NCBI RefSeq assembly: GCF_037392515.1
Contig: NC_090280.1
Coordinates: 20,832,618-20,896,617 of the forward strand
Length of the DNA: 64,000 nt
Origin: Haliotis asinina
Taxonomy: Eukaryota; Mollusca; Gastropoda; Lepetellida; Haliotidae
Direction of reading: 5' to 3'
In this document: positions 23,601 to 32,211 of the stretch, in pieces
Layout of the letters: each line of letters starts with the position of its first letter
How positions within the stretch are numbered: the stretch's first letter is position 1
Notes under the pieces: generated by a model
What the model was told of the DNA's origin: nothing
Database searches by the model: none
Seen by the model: the letters and a program-made list of their open reading frames with translations, nothing else
Position numbers and translations under genes: made by a program

Positions 23601-25719
23601 TTTGTTTAAGTCTTCAAGAGAGCCATTTAGATGTAATTGTGGTCGTTTGTAATTTTTTAAAGACAATTTACAGAATCAAGATCAACAGCTGCATGTAACT
23701 AATAAAGAATGTATTAATGCAAAATTTAGTTTTAAACTATTTCTATTGGCACCCAAGTGTAATGATGTTTCTATTTATTTATATCTACCAAGATTCTACC
23801 TTAACGGAAAATTATCCCTGATATTTATAACTCAAATCTGTAGGAGGGCCAGTCCCTTATGAATCAGGTTTGTAGTGTTAGATCATTGTCTTCAAGTGGG
23901 GATTTCAGGTCAGATCAAAATTCTAATGCATCTTTATCTCTGCACAGCAGTTTTGCAGCTATACGAGTGAGTGAGAATGGTTTTACACTGCTTTTAGCAA
24001 TATTTCAGTAATATCAGGGCGGAGGACACCAGGAATGGGCTTCTCACATTATGCCCATGTGGGAAATCAAAACTGGATCTTTGCATGATGAGTGAAGGCT
24101 TTTTCCATGGGGCTACAAAACCGCCCCTGAACCTATATGAAGAGTCTGCACAGTCAAATCTTGAAGAAAAGACCAGTGAAGGTCTGGGGTGGAATAGGCC
24201 TTCAGCAACCCTTGCTTGCCATAAAAGGTGACTGCTTGTCGTAAGAGGCAACTAACAGGATCAGCTAGTCAGCCTTGCTGACTTGTTGACACATGTCATT
24301 GGTTAACATTTGCGCAGATCGATGCTCATGCTGTTGATCACTGGATTGTCTGGTCCAGACTTGATTATTTACAGACTGACGCCATATAACTGGAATATTG
24401 CTGCGGCGTAAAACTAAACTCACTCACTTGAACAGAAAGTCCAATGGCTGATAACATGGGCATCGATCTATGTTGATACAATGACATTGATATAACTTGG
24501 ATCTTCATTAGTTCACTTTTGAACTAACTGGAATCAGGGCCAGCTCTGTATGTTCAGTCAACGTGAAAATGTATCAATGTTTTCAATTTCAGATGAGGAG
24601 GAAAAGAAGTCGTATGAAAGTCGGCGTCGAATGTGGCAACACAAGAAGGGCACTGCCGTCATGAAGTGGCTCATGGGCCGTCGGAAACAGAAGGTTAAAC
24701 CGAAACACACCAAGCGTGATAAGACAGGGAAGCTAAAATGTCCTGGATGCTCAGCAACTTTTGAAACATCAGACGACCTCCAGAACCACATAGAAACCAG
24801 CTCGGAACACAATGCCTTCCGATGCACCCAATGTGGCGTGGCATATATCCGCAAGTCGAATCTCACGCGTCATATGCGAACAGTTCATTCAAACGCCTTT
24901 CACTTAAAATGCAGGTCGTGTAACATTGTAACTAAGACAGAACGTGAGCTGCGTAACCATTGTCTTGAGGTACACAACAACAGTAGCCCGTTCGAGTGTG
25001 AGGAAGAGGGGTGTAATTATCGCACGTACAAGTACGACTTCCTGCGACGGCACAAGCAGATTCACAGTGAACAACGGGACTATGTATGTGATAAGTGCGG
25101 CAAAACATTTTCTCAACAAGCAGGATTGCTCAGTCATCACCGGACATGCTACCATCTTCAGGAATACCTCTGTGATGTCTGTGGCCAGGCTTTTAATCAT
25201 TACCAGAGCATGAAATCCCATCGGCGGAGCATCCATTATGGAGAGCGACCGTTCATGTGTACTGACTGTGGAACCCGCTTCAGCGATCACCGGAATTTGA
25301 AGCGTCACAGACGAATACATGAAAACGCTTTTCCGTACTCGTGTCAGATCTGCGGACAAAAGTACAGACATTCAAATTCTCTCAAAGCGCATATGAAGAA
25401 ACACAGTGATGTCATGTCTGCTGAGGCTGCAGCTACGACGGCACTAATCAGCTCCTACACCAACGCTGACGTAGAGATGACCGCCCAGTATTCTCACCCA
25501 CCACCACCGCTACCATTACCACCAATGCCACTTAACCATTTGCATGAATATTATGCCAATGCGTGCGATAAGTACGTTCCAATGACAAGTATGAATTCTG
25601 TGGCTCCACAAGCTATACCTGTTGCCTCCCACCCAAATCCTACGGCCTTGAATAGTACCGTGACCTCGGTTGGCCTTGACACATTGGCTGACCTCTGTCT
25701 CTCATCATCTGTCGTGTGA
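17699..25719 (+). CDS. BTB/POZ, AT-hook and C2H2 zinc-finger protein (913 residues)
   Basis: Likely a nuclear DNA-binding regulator of the BTB-ZF class. Coding exons: 17699-18794, 22308-22477, 23185-23533 and 24593-25719; phases close to exactly 914 codons. The start ATG has a strong context (GCCATGG) six bases after an acceptor. Residues 1 to about 210 form a degenerate repeat centred on (R/S)-x-(M/L/I)-D-N-M. A BTB domain runs from about 294 to 415, with QWLKGQHCDLVVKVKDKEFK, VHSCVLAAFSPVL and MMYTG split by intron 1. Two AT-hooks, RRGRPRRK and KRGRPPKTK, lie near 457-478, followed by an acidic stretch and eight C2H2 fingers from about 588 to 809; finger 4 has a C-x4-C spacing and most linkers are not TGEKP. 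A proline-rich segment follows. ZBTB24 of vertebrates has the same domain order, but its fingers do not look closely alike, so I give no symbol. Confidence 0.9.
18843..19065 (+). mobile_element. SINE-B copy
   Basis: TTCTTCAGCAACCTGTGCAT, GGGATCGGGTAGTCGGACTC, TCACTGGATTGTCTGGACCA and TTAGCTGGAATATTGGTGTG in order. Lies in intron 1 of the BTB gene, right after the exon. Confidence 0.75.
19676..20158 (+). repeat. Dispersed repeat of unknown class
   Basis: Starts near TTTATATAGCGCACATATCC and continues through CTCAAGGTGCTGGTA, CAATTGACGGCTGGGTGGAC and TGGGCTCGATCCCGAAACC. The TATAGCGC...CTCAAGGTGCTG opening recalls repeats of marine invertebrates. It runs straight into a SINE-B whose head is missing. 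The class is unknown and the repeat status rests on recollection. Confidence 0.45.
20160..20309 (+). mobile_element. SINE-B copy, 5' truncated
   Basis: TTGGTTGACACATGTCATCG, CAATTGCGCAGATCGATGCT, GATTGTCTGATCCAGACTCG and CCATATAGCTGGAATACTGC, ending in GGCGTAAAACTAAAC. Well conserved, so fairly young. Confidence 0.85.
20310..20443 (+). repeat. (ACTC)n microsatellite
   Basis: About 134 bases of uninterrupted ACTC repeats grown directly from the SINE-B tail. The open frames across it (Leu-Thr-His-Ser repeats) are artefacts. Confidence 0.97.
20731..21062. repeat. Two to three diverged tandem units rich in nuclear-receptor-like half sites
   Basis: Units of roughly 165 bp share ACCTTCATTTCAAGGTCACA or ACCTTCACTTAATTTTCAAG, then AAGATATCTC or GAGATATCTC, then GTTCACTGGATTT or GTTCACTAGATTT, then ATACCAAGCTTCACCC. 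TGACCTTGACCTT is a tandem pair of TGACCT half sites. Mollusc genomes carry similar repeats; that comparison is from memory. Confidence 0.55.
22541..22737 (+). mobile_element. SINE-A, best-preserved copy
   Basis: Head GGGGTAGCTTACTGGTTAAA, box B GGGTTCGATTCCACACGTGG, body TGTGAAGCCCATTTCCTGTG, tail ATGATATTTATGGAATACTG with AAAGTAGCGTCAAACTAAA and a (CACT)n run. Box A and box B fit a tRNA-derived pol III promoter. Lies in intron 2 of the BTB gene. Confidence 0.88.
22838..22972 (+). mobile_element. SINE-A copy
   Basis: GTGGGGTAGCCTAGAGGTTA, GTGTTGATTCCCCTCATGGG, TTTCTGGTGTCACC and GATATTGCTAAAAGCGGTGT, then AAAACTAAG. It lacks one ATATTGCTGG step in the tail. Intron 2 of the BTB gene. Confidence 0.8.
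23020..23105 (+). mobile_element. SINE-B fragment
   Basis: TGTAGATCCGTGGTCATGCT, GATCACTTGATTGTCTGGTC and CACAGACTGCTGCCGAGTGT, then GGCGTTAACCAACC; the middle of the tail is deleted. Confidence 0.65.
23966..24112 (-). mobile_element. SINE-A copy, reverse orientation
   Basis: Reverse-strand tail TTTTACACTGCTTTTAGCAA, then CACCAGGAATGGGCTTCTCA, then CCCATGTGGGAAATCAAAAC. Intron 3 of the BTB gene. Confidence 0.75.
24171..24427 (+). mobile_element. SINE-B, nearly full length
   Basis: GACCAGTGAAGGTCTGGGGT, AATAGGCCTTCAGCAACCC, CTTGTCGTAAGAGGCAACTA, TGACACATGTCATTGGTT, GATCACTGGATTGTCTGGTC, TATAACTGGAATATTGCTGC and GGCGTAAAACTAAACTCACT. Intron 3 of the BTB gene. Confidence 0.88.
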
Positions 25720-26007
25720 AATAAGAGTTCTACCTGACACTGGATCAGTGATGATTGTTATTGTTTAAGAGTAACACGATTCCAAAAACACTATCAAACA
25801 CATTATTCCTAGAGCCAGACCAGTTTTATCTCTTATTTTATGGATCTGCTGGTGGTATTTTTTATTCCAAGAATAAAAAAAAAAAAAAAAAAATTCAGAA
25901 TATTTGCCTCGAACACCTCAGCAAGAGTGAACTTGAAAAAGAATGCGTTTAAAAGACTGTCCCTCCTGCCTGTAGGATTTCTTAGGACAAAAATCTGTGA
26001 AGCAAGA

Positions 26008-26013
26008 AATAAA
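26008..26013 (+). terminator. Candidate poly(A) signal of the BTB zinc-finger gene
   Basis: AATAAA about 290 bases after the stop, following an A-run at 25868. Further signals lie downstream, so the real 3' end is uncertain. Confidence 0.3.
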
Positions 26014-26159
26014 ACTGGTCTGGCCTAAAGCTAGATATGAAGGTTGGGTTACCGTTAAATGTAAATAAATATTTGTTGCTCTTATGTAACAATCCTGCAT
26101 ATCACAAATTATTAGAGTATTAGTAGAGAGTACATTGCTCAGAAGTAGTACAGGGCCCT

Positions 26160-26247
26160 TATTCTCGAAACGTTTGTAGCCCTAAGAATTCTTAACTTTG
26201 ATCGTAGTCTATGTCTAAGAATGGGGTTTCGAACGTTTTGAGAATAG
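26160..26247. mobile_element. Palindromic hairpin MITE
   Basis: TTATTCTCGAAACGTTTGTA and GCCCTAAGAATTCTTAA at the left pair with the right arm, which reads back as TATTCTCAAAACGTTCGAAA then CCCCATTCTTAGA. The architecture is like the hairpins at 7847 and 14031. Confidence 0.65.
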
Positions 26248-26742
26248 CTAGCCTGATGTGTATAAAAATCTTAAGAAACATAAGGCTATAAACATGAGCA
26301 GAATGTCTCTGCGTTGATATGAAGGATTTCCTTGACTGCTTATTTATATATGAATTTCAGAACATATATACAATTTTAAGTGGTTTGCTATTTGTTTCTG
26401 TTGATGATCAGAAAAATTTGACTTGTTTTGTTAAGTTTGAGATGAAAGAAATCTTTTTCTACGATAATGAATATAACTAAACATCAGTACAATCAGTTTG
26501 TCAAAAGGCAGTATGAATGAAACTGACACTGTTTGTTGACTGTTAATTTGTTTTACCTCTTATCAATGATTAGGGAGAGTCACCCCAATCATTCAGGAAT
26601 ATGAGAAAAAAAAGACCTGCCATTTCATGCATTTTCACTGCTTCTGGGTGTGACATTAACATAATTAAAAAAAATAATTGTACATGGCTCTGTGAAGTCA
26701 TAAATGCACAGATGTGGGTGTCATCTTGTATTGGCATGTAGC

Positions 26743-26867
26743 CACAGGAACCCGATAACGCACTGTAGACCATAGACCTACACACCCGTCATATATATTA
26801 ATATATATGACTTGAGTGTATATCTATGGTCTGTGTTTAACCTACAGTGCAATATTGGGTTCCTGTG
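26743..26867. mobile_element. 125-bp hairpin with AT-rich loop
   Basis: Left arm CACAGGAACCCGATAACGCA, CTGTAGACCATAGAC and GTCATATATAT; the right arm reads back as CACAGGAACCCAATATTGCA, CTGTAGG then ACCATAGA and GTCATATATAT. The loop is at the TATATATTAATATATA centre. Probably a MITE; a small-RNA precursor is not excluded. Confidence 0.65.
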
Positions 26868-27549
26868 TGAGAATGTTATGCGTTTTCATTGTGTTTCAGT
26901 ATAGATCATTTGAAAAAAACAAATATCTGTGGACAGACTAAACCCAAATTGTACCACAGATAAGATTATGCATAGATATAACAGTGATGGGTTTAATTTA
27001 ATTTAAATTTGTTTTAAATATTGATTTCCATAATGAAGTACCAAAAATCCATAATTGAAGTTGTTGTGGAATTAAGAAACTAAGCAGAACAAATATCTTA
27101 AAATTTAAGATTTTTGTCATTTTTGAGGTTTGTACTGAAATTTATTTTTTAAAATGTATCTTTTTCACTTTGTGTGTTGATGTTTTATTTTTTATTTACA
27201 AAAATTACGGAAATGTAGAAATATGAAGTAGTGTGAAGATTAATGTATTTTATGTTTTATGTTCTGTTATTTATAACATTGAGGTGTTAAGTCTAAAGTG
27301 TCATGTTGAAGGGATCAACAAACCTTTTTTTACAACCATGTGCTGTGATTGTTTTGTAAGATTTTAATTCATGGGTATGCTTTGTTATAGAAATCCGAGC
27401 TGGGACTGCTTATTAAATATGTCAATGACAGGTGATATGTTTATTCTTGAACTGTAAGTCTTGCAAGTTTGATTGAGGGATTTCTGGGCACTTATTCCAG
27501 GTATCATGACAATAGTTGTACTGCCAAGCTGATCATAACTCCCCCGTTT

Positions 27550-28165
27550 TAAGGTAGACTTATGACATTTGTAGTACTAAGATGATTGTAACACCATGAT
27601 GCTAAGGTTGACTTATGATATTTGTAGTACTAAGGTGATTGTAAGATTATTATAACACAATGATATTAAGATCGACGTACAATATTGTATTAGTGCAAAG
27701 ATGATTGTAACATTATATTTTTAAGGTAGACTTAAGATATTTGTAGTGCTAAGGTGATAATAAGATGATTATAGCACAATAATGTTAAGGTAGTCTTATG
27801 ATATTTGTAGTGCTAAGGTGATAATAAGATGATTATAGCACAATAATGTTAAGGTAATCTTATGATATTTGTAGTGCTAAGGTGATAGTAAGATGATAAT
27901 AGCACAATAATGTTAAGGTAGTCTTATGATGTTTGTAGTGCTGATGTTCAGATAGACTTGTGATAGTTGTACAACAAAGCTTACGAGTTGTATTTACCAA
28001 ATTGGTCAAGACTAGATGACTCAGCGATGGACCTATGACAGTTCATCAGTGCAGCTCCCATACTTTAACAAAGACTTGCAATAATTTATTTACTAAGATG
28101 ATCGTAACCCGGAACATTAAGATAGACTTGTGAGTTGTGCTTAGCAAAGACTTGCGATAGTAGGA
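27550..28165 (+). repeat. 64-bp minisatellite
   Basis: The central units are near identical, with TTAAGG recurring at 27785, 27849 and 27913. Each contains TCTTATGATATTTGTAGTGC, TAAGGTGATAATAAGATGAT and TAGCACAATAATG. Units decay toward both sides. It lies in the 3' flank or 3' UTR of the BTB gene. Confidence 0.85.
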
Positions 28166-28844
28166 GTATCAAGTTGAATATGACTCCCATACTATAACAT
28201 ACATTTTTATGATGGTCAGTTTTAACCTGCATGGTTTAGTACACAATTTAGGTAGTCACACCGCAACAAACAGTTTGTGGAAAGGGTTCAAAGACTGCAA
28301 TATTTTAATCCCACAAAATCCATTTTTTAGAATTCTTTTGTTGACAGTTTTTGTTATTAATGTTTCCATGAACTTAGTATGTTTGTGTTACTTTCAAAAA
28401 AGAGTCTATATTTTGTTTACATGTTTTAAAGCTAGATGTTGGCTAAGCAACAATGTGGAGTGGAACCTTTTGATATAGTCCTGTAACCATACCATGTTTT
28501 ACCAGGAAGGGCATTTATAGGTTTCAGAAGTCTTTTTCTTGCCACGAACTCAAACTGATCTGATTTATACACATTGTTTCATCAGTTAGAATACTGAAAG
28601 TCTTTTCCATGTATACTGAACAGCAAAGAAATGCAAATTAAAAAAAGAAAGTAATCTCATAAAAGTAAGCATTCGTGTTTATTTACAAACTGAACAAAAA
28701 GCCAGAGTTACGTTTCTTTCCCTATTCAGTATATACTTTACCATGATTACATATGAAGTTATAGATACTTGCTATCATTGTATCAACATTTAGCCAATAT
28801 TTATATACTCACAAAATATATGAAGTTTGCATAAAACTTGCTGA

Positions 28845-29015
28845 GTGAATGAGTGAGTAAGTTTAGTTTGCGGCCGCTTTGTGCAATATTCCAGCAATAT
28901 CATGGCAGGGGAAACCAGAAATGGGCTTCACAGATTGCACCAATGTACCAATGTGGGGATTCAAGCCTGGGTTTTCATTGAGATGAGCAAATGCCTTAAC
29001 CACTTGGCTATCTTT
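28845..29015 (-). mobile_element. SINE-A copy, reverse orientation
   Basis: Reverse-strand tail GAGTGAGTAAGTTTAGTTTG, then AATATTCCAGCAATATCATG, CCAGAAATGGGCTTCACAGA and ATGCCTTAACCACTTGGCTA. A CGGCCGC step interrupts the tail. Confidence 0.8.
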
Positions 29016-29170
29016 CACTTACTGATCTGTCATATCAGGACAAAGTTGTGAGTCACTTAAAAAATCAGTTCACTAATTCTTTCAGTGGACTGTAAAAAGA
29101 TATTTTAGCTATAGCTGTTTGCAGTGAAAATGTACCAGTGAAGATCACTTTAAGAAAAAAAAAATAAAAA

Positions 29171-29587
29171 AAATAAAGTGAAATTAAGATTGCAAATCAT
29201 CATAATTTGACTTTGCCAGTTCAACGTTTCAGCTTAGGATGCTAGTTGTGTAATAAATGATCGTAGTTTCAAATCACTTTTATTGGTTTCCATTTATTAT
29301 TGGTAAGCACAGTAGTTAGAACAGTGAAACAAATGTATGTCTTGTTGACATTCGTATGACATCCTGTTTTATTTGACATTCAGTTCGAAGTTTCGGTATT
29401 CCTCTTATTGCAGAGGTGTGCACCCATGTACTACATAGGTTTTGCTATGAGTTAAAAATGAAAACAAAATTAGAAAAAAACAAACCTGTGATGAGTGTTA
29501 ACTTCGATTAACCTAACTTGTTCTCAGTGTTTCAGTTGGCAAGGTACAATTATGAGGATTTGCAATCTTACGCTCACTTTATTTGAT
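29171..29587. mobile_element. MITE-like inverted-repeat element
   Basis: AAATAAAGTGAAATTAAGAT with TGCAAATCATCATAATT at the left is matched inverted by AATTATGAGGATTTGCAATC with TTACGCTCACTTTATTT at 29548-29587. Inner parts (TTGCCAGTTCAACGTTTCAG) also pair. About 417 bp, no coding sequence. Confidence 0.6.
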
Positions 29588-29964
29588 TTTCATAGCTGTT
29601 TAAAGTGAAATTCACTGGCATGTTTTCCCTGCAAACACACTATAACTTGATCATCCAGTAGAGTCCATGCTATGTTTGTTGCCTGCTTGCAAGATTCTAA
29701 TGTGAACAACCATTGTGAGTCTGTTTTTTAAACACGTTTAATCTGTTAATTTTTTGACAATGGAAGTTTGTGTGAGATGTAGTTGTTTGCAGTTTTTGTT
29801 GTTTTCTTTTACTTTCCTTGTCTTAATGAATGGTAGGAATCCTGAAGTGATTCCATAATCAGGCTGATTCACGATTTGAACCCACCACAATCCTGGGACC
29901 CTGGCGGACAAGGGAGGCAATCTGTGGAGTCTTTGATAACTTGGCCCCCATGTCTAGTCACATG

Positions 29965-30130
29965 TATGAGTGAGTAAGTATTGTGTCATGCTGGTGTATC
30001 AATATTTCAGCAATACAAGGTGGTGATCACCAGAAATGTGCTTTACGCATTGTACCCATGTGGGGAATTGAGCTTGTGTCTTGGGCAAGATGAGTGAACT
30101 TATGAATCACTAGGTTACCAAACTGGCCCA
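29965..30130 (-). mobile_element. SINE-A copy, reverse orientation, diverged
   Basis: TGAGTGAGTAAGTATTGTGT, ATATTTCAGCAATACAAGGT, CACCAGAAATGTGCTTTACG, ATTGTACCCATGTGGGGAAT and TCACTAGGTTACC are SINE-A landmarks on the minus strand. Confidence 0.75.
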
Positions 30131-31919
30131 GGCAATATTAGAGTATTCCAATTTTTGTCAGACACTTTACAGATGACTTGTGATATAATAAACCAACAAA
30201 ATGAACTTGTAGCAAATCAAAATGTTGTATGTATTATCATATTCTATCAAAAATATTCATATCTGCAAAGTAGACATTGATCAAATATTTTTCCAATTTG
30301 TTCTGTCAATGTTTTCAATTTTGAATGTCGTGTTTATATGTTTAGAGTTCATTTTTATTACAGTAATCATTATGTAAAATTTGTATTTGATGTTACAAGT
30401 GTGCTACATCTATAACATATATTAAATAGTGCTGTCTTAATGATATTGTGATATGTAATATAATATATATATAAATATATATGATATTGTACTACAGACA
30501 AATGTGCTTAACCTTACCTAACTTTCAACCTGATTACCCCTATCAAAAGGAGTATAAATCCACAAGTAGGGCCTGTCTGATTTGCTAAGTGGCCCTGAAG
30601 ATGGATTTTCTAGACACCTTGACGTGTGCATCACCTGTAGTTGTATTATCCAGTGCTTTTAGCTGTTACTCCAGTGTCTATAATGTTATTCAATATACCT
30701 TCATGTGCCATCATTATGTGTGCTGAATAAATTGTATTATCATCCAAATGTAGAGTTATCACTTGTTTTATTTTACATACCTGTCAACTTGCTTTTGACT
30801 GTATATGACCTGTGTTGTGTATCAGTTGCTTGATAATGGTGTTAAAACATCACATCTTTTGCTCTAAAGTTGTCTGTCCATAAAGGGTGTTCCTCTTTAT
30901 CACACCAACTTCTAAATGCGGCTTAAAAAATGTATATGGCCGGTTTCAAACATTGTAAATTTCTTCCAAATGATAAACACCTCAAGTAAGTAGGATAATG
31001 TTTTTGAGGTATATTTTCTAATAGTACTTTCAGTTAGTTTTGTTGGTAACAACAAAAGAGGGCCTTCATTTCTAAACAGATTTACTTCATTTTAGTCTCA
31101 ATAGATGTACACTTCACAGTATATTCATAAATCAGCTTTTTAACCCTTGATAATGATTGTCTATTCTGCCCGTGATTTCTCAGTGTGATTGATACTAAAA
31201 TACGTTCTACAAGACTTTCCTTAGAAGCAGAACCAAATACCTGAAAGGGTACCAAAGAAAGAAAACAATCAAAAGATTTCAATGATTTTCATTTTATTTT
31301 TTTAACCATAAAAATCAAAGTATTCACATTTGTGTCATTACAAATGAGTGAGTGACCACTTACAGAAGCAGTGCACAAGTGGTAGGTATCTCAGTATCAC
31401 ATAAATTAGAACATTTATTCATACATTGTTACACTCATCCTGTCAACTGAACAGTTTAAGTGGCCTTCTGAACGTGTTGGTTCATGGGGAGATAACTCTG
31501 GTAACTTCTAGCCAAGAGACATGTTTGGAATTATGTTTTTGGGGATTGAAGAGAGAAAATTTCCAACATTTTATATCAGAAAACAGATCAGGGCAATATT
31601 AATAATGTTACTACTTTAAGTAATAGTATGTCTTTAGTTAAGCAGCTATGGGAATTCAGTTTATGGTGTGACCCATATGCAGACAGGTTCTTGTTTCCAT
31701 GACATCGCTGCAGAGACACATCCATTCCGTAACAAAAATTACCACATCATTAAATCTACAAATCATATGTCTGCTTTTAGTGATGGGTTAAATGCTGCAC
31801 TGAACACTACTTCAGGCCAATCATGGAGTGTCTGGGATACAAAATGTTCTGTATCTACTGTGCCACCTGCGCTGGAGTGGGCTTGAAGCCACTGGTGTTG
31901 ACCTTCATGTTGGACCAGA
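30131..31919. other. Intergenic stretch between convergent genes, nothing recognised
   Basis: AT-rich, with an alternating TA tract near 30460-30490. No coding motif seen. It separates the 3' ends of the BTB gene and BUD13 and may hold parts of their 3' UTRs. Confidence 0.45.
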
Positions 31920-31990
31920 GACTTGAGTGAATGGGTACAGTTTTATGCCACTTTTGACAATATTCCATCAATGTGATGGAGTTAGGTTAA
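31920..31990 (-). mobile_element. SINE-A tail fragment, reverse orientation
   Basis: GAGTGAATGGGTACAGTTTT, ATGCCACTTTTGACAATATT and CCATCAATGTGATGG match the inverted SINE tail. Confidence 0.55.
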
Positions 31991-32009
31991 AAGCTGCACT
32001 GAACACAGA

Positions 32010-32175
32010 GGTCACATGTTAGATGTTTCACATTTAACCCAGAAAGGTCACATGTATGATATTTCATATGACACACAGGGAGGTCACATGTCTGTTTCAC
32101 ATGTCACTCAGAGAAGACACATGTCTGATGTTTCACATGTCACCCCAAGAGGTTTCACACATCAGATAGGAGACA
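32010..32175 (+). repeat. Minisatellite of about 36-40 bp
   Basis: Four to five diverged units contain GGTCACATGT, then GATGTTTCACAT or GATATTTCATAT, then a CACCCAGA-like spacer. It lies just 3' of BUD13. Confidence 0.7.
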
Positions 32176-32211
32176 CATATTCATGACATAGTTCACATGC
32201 TCCGCCATTCC

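Noticed and set aside
23151-23666. Minus-strand open frame of 171 codons with Ser-rich run
   Set aside because: The Ser run is the antisense of the acidic GAGGATGAG stretch in BTB exon 3.
24558-25371. Minus-strand open frames of 102 and 155 codons
   Set aside because: Antisense of the zinc-finger exon, without domain content.
17699-25719. Naming the BTB protein ZBTB24
   Set aside because: Same domain order (BTB, AT-hook, eight fingers), but the finger sequences and linkers do not resemble that protein closely enough from memory.
27550-28165. CRISPR-like regular repeats
   Set aside because: Contiguous 64-bp minisatellite units with no spacers, in an animal genome.
28209-28478. 89-codon plus-strand open frame after the BTB gene
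   Set aside because: No domain, no splice context and AT-rich composition; probably chance.
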